This document shows, in pieces, positions 50,601 through 60,058 of a stretch of 64,000 bases of DNA (position 1 is the first letter of the stretch; each line of letters begins with the position of its first letter). The notes beneath the pieces were generated by a model. That model had not been told where the DNA came from. It ran no database searches and saw nothing but the letters and a program-made list of their open reading frames with translations. The position numbers and the translations under genes are program-made. The DNA is from Sphaerisporangium corydalis. Lineage in GTDB: Bacteria > Actinomycetota > Actinomycetes > Streptosporangiales > Streptosporangiaceae. The DNA lies in NCBI RefSeq assembly GCF_025506355.1, contig NZ_JANZYP010000038.1, forward strand, positions 26,564 through 90,563. The letters run 5' to 3'.

Positions 50601-51095
50601 TCATCGAGCATGTGCGGGCATCGGATGGGTTCGGCTTTCGATGTGTTCGACTCGGTGGCCTTCTCGGTCGCGGTGAAGTTCCTCCGGGGATCCGCGTTGG
50701 TCCACGGCGATCATGCCGACGCCGTACGCCACGAACACCATCACGATCAAGCACAGTTGTGCGGCCTGCGCGAATTCCAGATCGAGGATCATCGGTAGCG
50801 CGCTCAGCAGCATGATTCCCAACAGCAGCCAGCCGGCTGTTTCGGCATGGGGATCCCGGGCGAGGTAGAGCACTACGACGGTCGTGGTGAGCCAGGCCCA
50901 GCAGGCGGCGGCCAGGGAAACCAGCCAGCCCTGTGTGCGCCTGAACAGTCGGCGCCAGATGGTGCGGTGCTCGGCGGAGGTTTCATTCACCAGCCCGGTG
51001 ATGATCAGCACGATCAACAACGCGGCATTGACGGCGAGCAGCCACCGCACCGTCTGGAAGCCGAAGGGACCGGCCAGTTCGACTGACCGATGCAC
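50601..51095 (-). CDS. Small membrane protein, function unknown
   Basis: Residues after the GTG at 51095 form four hydrophobic helices (FQTVRWLLAVNAALLIVLII; GWLVSLAAACWAWLTTTVVV; GWLLLGIMLLSALPMIL; LCLIVMVFVAYGVGMIAV) and a charged C-terminus. The longer frame to 51242 has proline-rich codons of poor coding quality. The 165-codon form is plausible; no family was recognised. Confidence 0.5.
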   Translation of the reverse strand: MHRSVELAGPFGFQTVRWLLAVNAALLIVLIITGLVNETSAEHRTIWRRLFRRTQGWLVSLAAACWAWLTTTVVVLYLARDPHAETAGWLLLGIMLLSALPMILDLEFAQAAQLCLIVMVFVAYGVGMIAVDQRGSPEELHRDREGHRVEHIESRTHPMPAHAR

Positions 51096-51289
51096 TATCG
51101 CCGGCCCTGGTGTCAGTCGCGGTTGGGGAGAAGCTGCTCGGCACTCGTGCGTAGCCCAGATCCGGACCTCTCCCAAAGGGCATGCGGAAGGACGGGGCGG
51201 GGGCGGGATCGTGAAACTGGGCTTGGGGGAGATCGTGCCCATTGATCTGGTGATGGTGACACACCCCGCCTTCGCCTACGATCCACTAC

Positions 51290-51733
51290 TCATCGACCAC
51301 GGTATGTGGCGCTTGTCTCGGGTGCGTGTGGGCCGCTCGACCTGCGAAGGCTAACCGCAGTTGAGGTAGTCGCCTGAAGGGTGGAGACGCCGGTAGGGCG
51401 CGAGGCGGCGAAGTCTGCGCGGCCCTGGGCGATGACCTCGGGGTATGCCCGGGTCTGGTCGTGCTTTACGAGGGCGCGGTAGATGCCGGCGACGGATGGG
51501 TTGTGCCCCTTACGTCTGCCGGCCTGACCGCCGAGGCCGTCATCCAACCCAAGAGGACCGCGGTCACGAATCTCTGAGACCGCTACTTTGCGCCTGAGAT
51601 CAGAATAAGCCGTGGAGGGAGATCCGTCGTACAGCCTGAACGCCGGGAGATGTTCCTTGCTGAATCGAGGGTGCGCCGTCGACGCGCACCCTCGAAAAAT
51701 GCTGTATCTATTCAGCAATGGTGGCAACCGCAT
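51290..51733 (-). pseudogene. Unrecognised, probably decayed ORF
   Basis: A 147-codon frame contains RKVAVSEIRDRGPLGLDDG and NPSVAGIYRALVKHDQTRAY. The parts look like a once-coding DNA-binding or recombination protein, but no start with ribosome site, domain or normal codon bias supports a working gene. G+C is lower than in flanking genes. Confidence 0.3.
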
Positions 51734-51842
51734 CGGCTCGGAGGGGCCGTAACGAGCTTTCTGCGACGCTCACTCTGTGAGTGACGACCGCATGCAGGGA
51801 AACGTTGCGAATTGCAGGGTATCTACATTTCCCCTTCACCTG

Positions 51843-52157
51843 TCAGCAGCCAGCGAGCCCGTCGAATCTGCCAGGGGCTCCCCATCTCCAGGTTCGCGAC
51901 TGGCCACTCGAATAACCTGTACAGGAAAGGTCGGGGGCGTTCGCGAGGATAACCTTGGCGCGTTGGTAGGAGCCGCACGCGTTCGTAACCGTGAGATAGT
52001 CCGTCCACCCGGAGTCGTCCAGGTCAACGTGCATGCAGGTGGGGGCGTTGGCCATGGCCGTGCTCGTGTCGGCGTAGGCGGGGGTCATGAATCCCGGAAG
52101 CAGGGCTCCGACCATCACCGCCAAGGCCGCCTTGGATAAGTTCGATACACGTTGCAT
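51843..52157 (-). CDS. Small secreted Cys-rich protein, tendamistat-like in spacing
   Basis: The 104-residue protein has a signal peptide (SNLSKAALAVMVGALLPGFM, cleavage near AYA). The mature part has four cysteines (APTCMHVD; VTNACGSYQ; DLSCTGY; final GLAGC). Cys spacing and the beta-rich pattern recall small actinobacterial inhibitors of amylase type, but the active WRY motif is not present. GGAG lies nine bases before the ATG at 52157. Alternative ATG 52166. Function uncertain. Confidence 0.55.
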   Translation of the reverse strand: MQRVSNLSKAALAVMVGALLPGFMTPAYADTSTAMANAPTCMHVDLDDSGWTDYLTVTNACGSYQRAKVILANAPDLSCTGYSSGQSRTWRWGAPGRFDGLAGC

Positions 52158-52940
52158 GTAACTCATCTCCGTTCCGTTGACCATGTTCGGGATTGCACTT
52201 AAGGCTTCTCGCTGTCGTCCCATTTCCTTTCTCTGATGAACCATTTGACAGTATGGCGGAAATAGGAAGGTCGATCGGTATCCAGGAAAACTCGTACATT
52301 CCCTAGATGTGATCGCGCGGGTGGTGGCAGCGGATGACGGCGCGGCCGAGGTCGAGACGAGGCACACGGCCATGACGACCAGGCTCAGGAGCGCCGCGGC
52401 GAACCGCGGCAGGCGATGCCGGAGGCCGTCACCGGCAGGTGAGGCGAACCGGTCCCGGCTCGCACGGCGTAAGCGGCGCGGCGGAACAACACGTCGGCCG
52501 GTGCTTTCGATTTCCTGAACTGGAGGAGAGCCTGCTGGTGGCATCACCGGCGAGTGCACCGGCTTGAGCCTGCGTTGGGCTGGGAATCGCGACGGAATGC
52601 TCACGCTCGCGGCACCGAGCAGCGTCATCAATCTTCGCTTCATTTCTTCCTTTCTTGATGTTCCAGTCTGTCTTCGCCGCCTTTGCCGCTGGACAAGAGC
52701 GACGCGTTCTTTGTGATGACCGAAATTTGGCTGCAATCGCGCCGGATGGCTTGCACTGGGCAGTGATCATTGTTAGGTGATCGTTTGGTCGGAATCTCGT
52801 CGATCGCCGTTTCCGCTCGCGCGTGCCGGTCAGACCCTTTTCTAGGCCAAGGGACGTGGAGTTATCGAGAGCGCGCATGCGCGGACACACCGGCGAGGGC
52901 GCAGGTGCGCACTACCGCGCAGCCGCGCGCCTGTACATGT
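52158..52940. other. Gap with a long but doubtful minus-strand frame
   Basis: The minus frame of the secreted protein stays open upstream to an ATG at 52643 with a good GAAAGGAAG ribosome site. It includes a second signal-peptide-like stretch (FAAALLSLVVMAVCLVS). It may be the remains of two fused or decayed secreted-protein genes. The plus strand has only the leader of the next gene. Confidence 0.35.
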
Positions 52941-53894
52941 ATGGCTATGGCGTCGGATTATGAGTGTGTGGCTGATAAGCAGACGCTGAAACAACAGCTC
53001 CCTCACCCCTACAACCAGGACCTGTCGCAGGTCCTGCGGCGGCTTGACCGCCGCACGGCCTTCAGCCGTACCAGACTGGCCAACGATCCGGTCACCGCGG
53101 CTTATATCGCCGCGGCCATGCGCCTGGTCGAACGCCATCTAGGCCCTGATGCCACCCGTACACTGAGAGATTCGGGCGACGAAACCTCCATTGATCGTCC
53201 GGTTCTAAGCTTTCTGTCGCAGCGCACAGTGGCCGCAGAGGTCAACAACAACCCTGACCCGTTCCCCCAAATGGGCAGCGTGTCCACGATGCGAAGCACC
53301 TGGAGGTCCCATTCGGACTTCATCGCCGATTTACTCCGTTTCGGCCTTTGGTCGAAGTACCAACCCTCCCATTGCGACGTCACCGAGACGGCGGATGTCA
53401 TTGAGCAGCTGATCGACGGCCCGCACTTCGTCGAGGCCATGCACGAGCTGGGCTATCGGGACTTGATGACCTTCATCGACAGGCCGAAGTTCCGGCTCGA
53501 ACTCATCGCCGTCGCGGCAGCCGATGGGGATGACACCATCCGCCAAGCCATGGCCGAGAACCACCATGGCCTCATGGAGCCATGGATAGAGGTATGCGCG
53601 GAGATACTTCGCGTTCGAGGTCTGCAACTACGCACCGGCATGACGCTCGACATGCTTGTCACCCTTATGACAGCCATCACAGAAGGCGTGGCTCTGCGCG
53701 CTCTCATCGATCCCGAGGTCGGCATTGTCGACCATCGCAAGCAGCGCTCGTTGCTTGGCACCGGGCTCCTGGCGTTGATCCTCGGCTGCGTCGAACGGAC
53801 CGACGACGCAGATGAGCTATCACTGGAAGAGGCCGTCTCGACGATGGTCTATGACCTCTCCTCGCGACTCTCTGGTGCGCCACCAGGTGTATGA
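52941..53894 (+). CDS. Unrecognised protein, TetR-C-like helical domain possible
   Basis: The 317-residue protein is all-helical and without signal peptide. The last third (MTLDMLVTLMTAITEGVALR) resembles the dimerisation helices of TetR ligand domains, but no helix-turn-helix was found at the N-terminus. ATG 52941 or 52947 are possible starts; no strong ribosome site is visible. G+C is somewhat lower than in the cluster. Function unknown. Confidence 0.55.
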   Translation: MAMASDYECVADKQTLKQQLPHPYNQDLSQVLRRLDRRTAFSRTRLANDPVTAAYIAAAMRLVERHLGPDATRTLRDSGDETSIDRPVLSFLSQRTVAAEVNNNPDPFPQMGSVSTMRSTWRSHSDFIADLLRFGLWSKYQPSHCDVTETADVIEQLIDGPHFVEAMHELGYRDLMTFIDRPKFRLELIAVAAADGDDTIRQAMAENHHGLMEPWIEVCAEILRVRGLQLRTGMTLDMLVTLMTAITEGVALRALIDPEVGIVDHRKQRSLLGTGLLALILGCVERTDDADELSLEEAVSTMVYDLSSRLSGAPPGV

Positions 53895-53994
53895 AGGGCC
53901 AGGTCATCAGGACAAATGGCCACCCGGATCCTGCCGGCGTGTGGCCCATGCGTTCTGCGTGGGAGGAGACGACTGGCTGACCGACCTTGCGGTG

Positions 53995-54771
53995 TCACCC
54001 GTTGTCGTCTCCAACGGGTCGCGTGGTGACGCCGCCGGAGTTCAGGATGGTGGCGAGGTGGTGGATGCCTTCTTCGATGTGGTGGGACGTGAGTCTGCTG
54101 TAGCCCATCACGAGGGCCGGGTGCGGGCCTGGCGCCGGGCTGGACCGGTAGCGGTCCAGGGGCTGCAGGAGGATGCCGTGCCGGGCGGCGGTGGCGGCCA
54201 GGTGGATCGCGTCCATGCCGTCGGGCAGCCTGACCAGGACATGCAGGCCCGCGGAGACGCCGGTCGCACGACAGGCGGGCAGGTGCTGGCGCAGGGCCGC
54301 GATGAGCGCGTCGCGCCGCTGGCGGTAGCTGCGACGGGTGCGCCGCAGGTGCCGGTCGAGGTCGCCGCGCTGGACGAACTCGGCGACGGTGGCCTGGATG
54401 ATCGAGGTGGTGAACCGGTCACTACGCGCGCGGGCGGCGACCACCTCCTCGCGTAGCGCCGGTGGGACGACCAGCCAGCCGAGCCGCAGCCCGGGAGCGA
54501 GGCTCTTGGAGAGGCTACCGGCGTGGACGACGTGATCGGGCGCGACCCCTTGGAGGGCGCCGACGGGTTGGCGGTCGTAGCGGTATTCGGCGTCGTAGTC
54601 GTCCTCGATGACGTACGCGCCGCTGGTGCGAGCCCAGTCGAGCAGGTCGATCCGCCGGCGGGCCGAGAGCACCACACCGGTCGGGTACTGGTGGGCGGGT
54701 GTGACGAGCACCGCGCCCGCCCTGGACGCGGTCAGCCGGTCCACCCGCAGCCCCTCGTCGTCGACCTCGAT
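53995..54771 (-). pseudogene. Truncated MocR-type PLP regulator (aminotransferase part only)
   Basis: The frame encodes LVTPAHQYPTGVVLSARRR, YVIEDDYDAEYRYDR, the PLP lysine in HAGSLSKSLAPGLRLGW, and the C-terminal half of a MocR/GntR-aminotransferase fusion. The GntR HTH and the first third of the aminotransferase domain are missing: homology stops at EVDDEGLRVD near 54771, exactly where a plus-strand acetyltransferase fragment begins. A deletion or rearrangement junction is the simplest reading. Confidence 0.75.
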
Positions 54772-55117
54772 GTACGCCTACGACGCCCGTGACTACGACA
54801 TCGCCCGGCTGGTGTGGCAGGTCTGCGACCAGTGCTGCCGCGGCAGCATCAACAAGATCTCCATCTCCCCCGAATGGCAGCGCCGTGGCGTGGGCCGCCG
54901 CCTGATCAGCCGCGCCTTACGCGACGGCCCGGGCTACACCTGGTCCACCTCCGGCCAGTCACCGGAGGCCAAGCGGTTCTTCCCGGCGCTGACCGCGGAG
55001 ACCGGAACGGCCTTCCCCGAGTACGGCGGCGGCTGCGTCCACTTCGACGACGACCGCCGTCGGCCGATCGGCTCGCCGATCCCGGCGCCCGCGCCGCGGT
55101 TCGAGCGGCACGTCTGA
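54770..55117 (+). pseudogene. GNAT acetyltransferase fragment
   Basis: From 54770 the plus strand reads INKISISPEWQRRGVGRRLI, where QRRGVGRR is the acetyl-CoA loop, and ends in a normal stop at 55117. The N-terminal beta strands are missing, and no ribosome site precedes the ATG at 54770. It abuts the truncated MocR gene head to head. Confidence 0.65.
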
Positions 55118-55249
55118 CCTTCGCCCGCCGGTCCAGGACCGGCCGGGTCCCGGCTCCTGTCGGCTGTGTTCGGCTCGTATCGGCTGGCGTCGTCACCACC
55201 CCGAATCCGTTTCAGCGACCGACCAGGGGGGCGGGGACCTCCTGCTCAG

Positions 55250-55596
55250 CCCTCCTGGGGTTCGACGGCGGCTGGGACATCCACGTCGTCCGGCACGGCC
55301 GGCTGGCGGCGGCCGGAGTGATGCCGAAGGGCGCCCATCCGACGGCGTACGTCGACGCCCTGGTCGCCACCGCCGAGACCGTGACTCCCGGCCCCCTGCC
55401 GGCCGCCATCGCCGAAGAGAGCGAGTGCATCCTGCGCTCGACTCCCCAGGCGTCCGGCTGGTCCGCCGTCGAGGGCACCGGGAGCCTACCCACCCGCGGC
55501 GCCGCCCATCTGGAAGGCCCGCATCGACCACTCCCACGACGGCGTCCGCGCCTACGACCAGCCCGCCACCCCCGCGAAGGCCGCCCTCCGCGCTGA
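55250..55596 (+). pseudogene. Possible C-terminal relic of a DEDD-exonuclease/UvrC-like fusion
   Basis: LLGFDGGWDIHVVRHGRLAA and AAIAEESECILR recall the C-terminal tail of actinobacterial DEDD exonuclease/GIY-YIG fusion proteins. After ASGWSAVEGT the frame loses similarity and no start exists upstream. Recognition is from memory of a weakly conserved region. Confidence 0.35.
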
Positions 55597-55711
55597 CGAG
55601 CCGCTTCCCCTGGACACCGGCTCGCCAGGCAGATGACCGCGTATTCGCATTTGTTATTCGCGGTCGCGGATATTCCGATAGAGAGATGTGGCGGCCGGGT
55701 CACATACCGTG

Positions 55712-56107
55712 TCACCCACCAATGGGCTTCTCTTGATGCGGAGGGCGGGCATTGTCAGCGAAAAGAGCGGCACCGGCCGCGTTGTCTTCTCGCAGTGCGG
55801 CGAGCCGGGCGCGGGCGATCGTTTCCACGGTGCCCCGGGCGGGTTCGGTGAGGCGTCCGGTGGAGGCGGCCGACCGGGTCTGCGCCCAGGCCCACCGCTG
55901 GTGCCGGTTGAGCAGCAGTAGCGTCACCAGCCAGAACACCCTGTCGGATGAGGCCAGCGAGGCCACCAGTACGACCGCGGCGCCGACCAGCAGCCCAGGC
56001 GTACCGTGCACCGTGGCGGCGGCGATCGCGAAAGGGGCACCTGCCACCATTCCTGCCATTCCCGTCAGTTGGGATAAATCACCTTTTCTCATGTCTTTCA
56101 CCACCAT
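55712..56107 (-). CDS. Small protein with two hydrophobic segments
   Basis: The 131-residue protein from ATG 56107 has GMAGMVAGAPFAIAAATVHG and LLVGAAVVLVASLASS, both likely membrane-spanning, then a basic helical C-terminus (TRSAASTGRLTEPARGTVET). It faces the sigma-like gene across 160 bp. No family recognised. ATG 56092 is an alternative start. Confidence 0.55.
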   Translation of the reverse strand: MVVKDMRKGDLSQLTGMAGMVAGAPFAIAAATVHGTPGLLVGAAVVLVASLASSDRVFWLVTLLLLNRHQRWAWAQTRSAASTGRLTEPARGTVETIARARLAALREDNAAGAALFADNARPPHQEKPIGG

Positions 56108-56269
56108 GACGCCGGGCGAATGGCGCCGATCCAGGCGTGGATCATCTGTTTTCCTCCTCGGGCCGAAGCCGTGTGAAGGGTTGTGGCGCGCCGCGGCCGG
56201 AGGTCCGCGCAGAAACCAAGATTTTTCCGTCATTTTCTCGGGGCGCCGTGCCGCGCCGCCGAGGGTGTG

Positions 56270-57991
56270 ATGACCATGCGCGAGGAGCCTGAGGAGTTAT
56301 CCGACCGGGAACTGGTCGTCCGAGCGTCATATCCACTGACCAGGCGGGCCGCGCTGCACGCCATCTACGAGCGCTACCACCTCCGCATCCTGCGGTTCTG
56401 CGCCGACCGGCTCCGCTACCAGGACGGCGCGGTCGACGCCGCCGCCGACACCTTCGCCGAGCTCATCCGGTACTTCGCCGAGGACAAGACCTTGCGCGAT
56501 CCCGACGCGCTCGCGGGCTTCCTCTATCGGATCGCCGACCGGCGCACCATGCGGTACATGCGCGGTGGCAGCCCCGGCAAGGGTCACCGTCCCGCCCTCG
56601 ACATGCTCGGCGTCAACGACGTCTCCCAGATGGATCTCGACGAGAGCTTCGGCCTGACTCCGGCCGAGAGCTTCGAGATGAGCCGCGCCGAGGACGCCGC
56701 CGGACTGGACCGGGTCCGCCACCTGCTCGACACCCAGGTCGTGACCACGTTCACCGCCGCTCAGCAGCGGATGTACGAGGCGTCGGTGCGCCGCGGCCTG
56801 TACGGCAAGGCGCTCGCCGACCACCTCGACATGACACCGGACCAGGCCAAGAACACCGCCGAACGCATCCGCAAGCTCGCCGAGAACGGCTTCGCCGCCC
56901 TGGTGCTGTTCCGCGACGCCCGCCGGGTCTGCCGCGACCTCGACCGCATCATCCTCGGCGCCGTCGCCCGAGACGGCGACACTTTCACCGCTCAGGTCCG
57001 CGAGCAGATCGTCCGGCACTTCGACACCTGCTCGACCTGCCAGAAGTGCGAGGTATGCAACCCCCTGCGCCGCCGCCTGATCGCCCCCTACTCCCCCGCG
57101 CTGGTCCCGGTCGTCTACGCCACCGAACTACGCGAGCGGGTAATGCGGCAACTCGACCAGCTCAGCCGCTCCGTCCAGCACCACGACACCCCGCCTCGGC
57201 CACCGGACGAACCCGAACCCCCGTCGCGGCCGAAGCGGCCGAAGCGGCCGAAGCGACGGCGGTCCCGCCGGCCGCGCCGCCTGCACGAGCTCTTCCGCGC
57301 CCGCCCGGCCAAGGCCGCAGGCGGGCACCTGCGGCGGTCGGCGCTGAGCAAGCCGTACGTCATCGCGCTGGGAATCGCGCCGGTGATTCTGGTCGCGCTC
57401 GGGATCACGGCGTCCCTGCTCGGCCTGAACCCGCTCAGCGCCGTGGCGTCCGCCCCGCTCAAACGGCCCGACCCCTGCGCGCTCATCAGCCGGGCGGACG
57501 CGGAAAGAGAGATCGGCGCATCGTCGTCCGCCTGCTACAGCTGGGAATCGCCGAAAGCCGTGTCAGATGCGTCAGGACTGGGCCCCGCCGCCGGGGGCTA
57601 TTTCTCCGACCCCAACGACACGCCGGAGCATCCGCCCGATTGGTACCTGTACCTCTCCACCTACGACGCCGGAGGCAAGGCCACGACCGCGTTCGACACC
57701 CTCGAGCAGCGGACGCGTTCCGCCCTTCCGCAACTGAGCAACGACTTCAACGTGAAAATGGGTCGGGTGCCGGGGCTCGGTGACGACAACTTCTATGTCT
57801 GCGGCCTGTGGAACGTGCCGGCCCCGACCGAGCGCACGAAGAAGTACAGCAACATCGACTGCTCCAAGGCAGCCTCTTTGTCCGTCCGCCGGAGCAACAT
57901 CGTCCTGGTGATCGAGATACTACGGTTCGAGGGCACGGGAAACGCCCTTGAACAGGTCAAACACCTGACCGAACGCGCCCTGCGCTTCTGA
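56270..57991 (+). CDS. Sigma-like protein fused to zinc anti-sigma motif, TM segment and exported domain
   Basis: The 573-residue protein starts with sigma-70 region-2-like helices (LHAIYERYHLRILRFCADRL; DTFAELIRYFAED, residues about 20-110). Then follows a region-4-like HTH (FTAAQQRMYEASVRRGLYGK; LADHLDMTPDQAKNTAERIR, about 160-205). Residues 250-257 read HFDTCSTC, an H-x3-C-x2-C zinc anti-sigma motif, extended by CEVC. A Pro/Lys/Arg linker (PKRPKRPKRRRSRRPRR) precedes one TM segment (IALGIAPVILVALGITASLL, about 363-385). The outer part (DPCALISRADAE) resembles DUF3558. It may be a membrane-held regulator released on demand. Start ATG 56270 or 56276. Confidence 0.75.
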   Translation: MTMREEPEELSDRELVVRASYPLTRRAALHAIYERYHLRILRFCADRLRYQDGAVDAAADTFAELIRYFAEDKTLRDPDALAGFLYRIADRRTMRYMRGGSPGKGHRPALDMLGVNDVSQMDLDESFGLTPAESFEMSRAEDAAGLDRVRHLLDTQVVTTFTAAQQRMYEASVRRGLYGKALADHLDMTPDQAKNTAERIRKLAENGFAALVLFRDARRVCRDLDRIILGAVARDGDTFTAQVREQIVRHFDTCSTCQKCEVCNPLRRRLIAPYSPALVPVVYATELRERVMRQLDQLSRSVQHHDTPPRPPDEPEPPSRPKRPKRPKRRRSRRPRRLHELFRARPAKAAGGHLRRSALSKPYVIALGIAPVILVALGITASLLGLNPLSAVASAPLKRPDPCALISRADAEREIGASSSACYSWESPKAVSDASGLGPAAGGYFSDPNDTPEHPPDWYLYLSTYDAGGKATTAFDTLEQRTRSALPQLSNDFNVKMGRVPGLGDDNFYVCGLWNVPAPTERTKKYSNIDCSKAASLSVRRSNIVLVIEILRFEGTGNALEQVKHLTERALRF

Positions 57992-58156
57992 CGGCCGCCG
58001 CCTCCGCGAGGGCCTTCACCATCGCCGTCTCCGCGAAGGCCGTCCTGTGGCCCCACCGGCCGTCATCTGAGGTGTCGCCGCAGGCGGACAGTGGCCGGAC
58101 CGCGCGGGAAGCAGTGATCGTGTCAGCGAGGCATCAGCCCGGTTGAGAGATGAGAT

Positions 58157-59113
58157 TCAGGAGAGGAAGGTGCCCACCCGCTTGACCGTACGGATCACGG
58201 GCGCGGTCTCCAGCTCGCGCACGCCGTGGAGCGGTGCCACCCGCTCGGTGAGGTAGCGGTAGAGGTCGCGGGTGTCACGGCAGGCCACCCCGGCCATGAG
58301 GTTGGTGGGGCCGGTGGTGGCCGCGACCACGTCGGCCTCGGGGTGGGCTGCCATGGCTTCGCCGACCGAGGCCAGGGCCGACGGCTCCACCTTCATCCAC
58401 AACCAGGCCTCGGCGTGGTAGCCCAGGGCTTGTGAGGGGATTTCGACGTCGAACCGGAGCGTGTCGCTGGATCGCAGCTGGTCGAGGCGGCGTCGCACGC
58501 TCGTGTGCGACCATCCGCCGGCCGCCACCAGCTCGCCGTACCCGGCCCGCCCGTCCTGGGCCAGCACGCGCAGAATGGCGTGGTCCCGCGCGCTCAGCGA
58601 CACCTCCTTCTCGTACGGAAGAGCGGGCCGGAGCCGCTCGGCCTGCTCGTCGGTGAGCACCGCGACCCGGCTGCGCCAGCCGGCGAACATGTGCAGGGTC
58701 GCGTGCGCGGACATGGCCACGATGCGCGGGGTGCGCGGCAGCTTCTTCAGCAGCAGGGCGTCACCGTCCTGGTCGCCGCCCGCCTGGACGCCGCAGGCGA
58801 TCTCGGTGCCGCCGGACAGCAGGCGCACCCAGACGGTGTCGTCGCGCCGGGCGAGGGCCTCGGCCACCTGACCTGCCGCATCCGGCGTGCACACGAGCCG
58901 CACCGACCAGGAGGTGCGGCCGAAGCGCTGGCCGTTGAGCCAGCCGACCACGCGCAGGACGCCGTGCGCGCGCAGCTTCCGGTAGCGGCGGGCGACGGTG
59001 TGCTCGGAGACGTCGAGCACGTCGGCGATCGTGCGGAAGGAGGCGCGGCCGTCGATCTGGAGCGCGTGCACGAGTGCGTAGTCCATCGCATCCAGCGCGC
59101 TAGTTTTCACCAT
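58157..59113 (-). CDS. Lrp/AsnC-family regulator with two AsnC units
   Basis: The 318-residue protein is a duplicated AsnC: HTH 1 (LVHALQIDGRASFRTIADVL; EHTVARRYRKL) with a RAM-like domain, then HTH 2 (AILRVLAQDGRAGYGELVAA; TSVRRRLDQL) and a second ligand domain with GPTNLMAGVAC. Double AsnC proteins are frequent in actinobacteria. It lies divergent from the NmrA-like and monooxygenase genes and is their likely regulator. Ligand, perhaps an amino acid or aromatic acid, is unknown. Confidence 0.87.
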   Translation of the reverse strand: MVKTSALDAMDYALVHALQIDGRASFRTIADVLDVSEHTVARRYRKLRAHGVLRVVGWLNGQRFGRTSWSVRLVCTPDAAGQVAEALARRDDTVWVRLLSGGTEIACGVQAGGDQDGDALLLKKLPRTPRIVAMSAHATLHMFAGWRSRVAVLTDEQAERLRPALPYEKEVSLSARDHAILRVLAQDGRAGYGELVAAGGWSHTSVRRRLDQLRSSDTLRFDVEIPSQALGYHAEAWLWMKVEPSALASVGEAMAAHPEADVVAATTGPTNLMAGVACRDTRDLYRYLTERVAPLHGVRELETAPVIRTVKRVGTFLS

Positions 59114-59194
59114 ATTTCATTCTTTCATGCCACTTATCGCCACAAGGCGGCACACGAGGTGCGCGATCTGCCTGAGCGACGGGATTCTTGACGC

Positions 59195-60058
59195 ATGAGC
59201 ACTTACCTGGTTTTCGGCGCAACGGGCAGCGTCGGCAGAAGGGTGGCCGAGCGGCTGGCCTGGAGTGGCGCCGCCGTACGAGCCACGAGCCGCAACCCGG
59301 AGGCCGCGAAGCTACCCCAAGGCGTCGAGGTGATCCCCGCGGACCTGGAGGCGCCCGGTGCCCTCGACGACATCGATGCCGCGTTCCTCATGTGGCCCTT
59401 CCACTCGGCTGAACCCGGCCGCCCCATCGTCGACGCGCTCAAGCGCCGCGTCCGCCACGTCGTCTTCATGACCGGCGGCGGCGCCCTGCCCGGGCTCGCG
59501 CCCGAAGAGCAGCCCAGCCCGGCCGCCCGCTGGCACGCCACCGTCGAGCATCTGATCGAGCGGTCCGGCATGGCGTGGACGGTGCTGAGCCCCAGCACCT
59601 TCATGACCAACACCCTGTGGTGGAGCGACCAGATCAAGGCAGGTGACAGCGTCCGCGGGGCCTTCGGCTCGCTGTGGATGACACCGATCCACGAGGACGA
59701 CATCGCGGCGGTGGCCGTCCACGCGCTGACCGAACCCGGGCACGAAGGACACCGCTACACCCTCACCGGGCCCGAGGTGCTGACCCAGGCCGAACAGGTG
59801 CGCTTGATCGGCGAGGCCATCGGCCGCCCGCTGCGCTGGCAGGAGCTGACGCTGGAGCAAGAGCGCGCCCGGCTGCTGGCCGACCCCGACTTCCCCGGCG
59901 GCTTCGTCGACGAGCTGCTCGACGGCTACACCAAGATGGCCGCCGCCCCGCGTCCGCAGGTCACCTCCACGGTGCGCGACATCACAGGGGCGCCCGTCAC
60001 GACGCTGTCGGCGTGGGCCGCCGAGCACGCCGCGGACTTCGGCGGCGAGCAGAGGTGA
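59195..60058 (+). CDS. NmrA-like NAD(P)-binding protein
   Basis: The 287-residue protein starts YLVFGATGSVGRRVAERLAW, the GxxGxxG of NmrA/atypical SDRs, and has HVVFMTGGGALPG and WTVLSPSTFMTNTLWW. It lacks an evident YxxxK, as usual for NmrA-like oxidoreductases or redox sensors. The ATG is seven bases after an ACGGGATTC leader, so its ribosome site is weak. Its stop overlaps the flavin monooxygenase GTG (GTGA). Confidence 0.87.
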   Translation: MSTYLVFGATGSVGRRVAERLAWSGAAVRATSRNPEAAKLPQGVEVIPADLEAPGALDDIDAAFLMWPFHSAEPGRPIVDALKRRVRHVVFMTGGGALPGLAPEEQPSPAARWHATVEHLIERSGMAWTVLSPSTFMTNTLWWSDQIKAGDSVRGAFGSLWMTPIHEDDIAAVAVHALTEPGHEGHRYTLTGPEVLTQAEQVRLIGEAIGRPLRWQELTLEQERARLLADPDFPGGFVDELLDGYTKMAAAPRPQVTSTVRDITGAPVTTLSAWAAEHAADFGGEQR

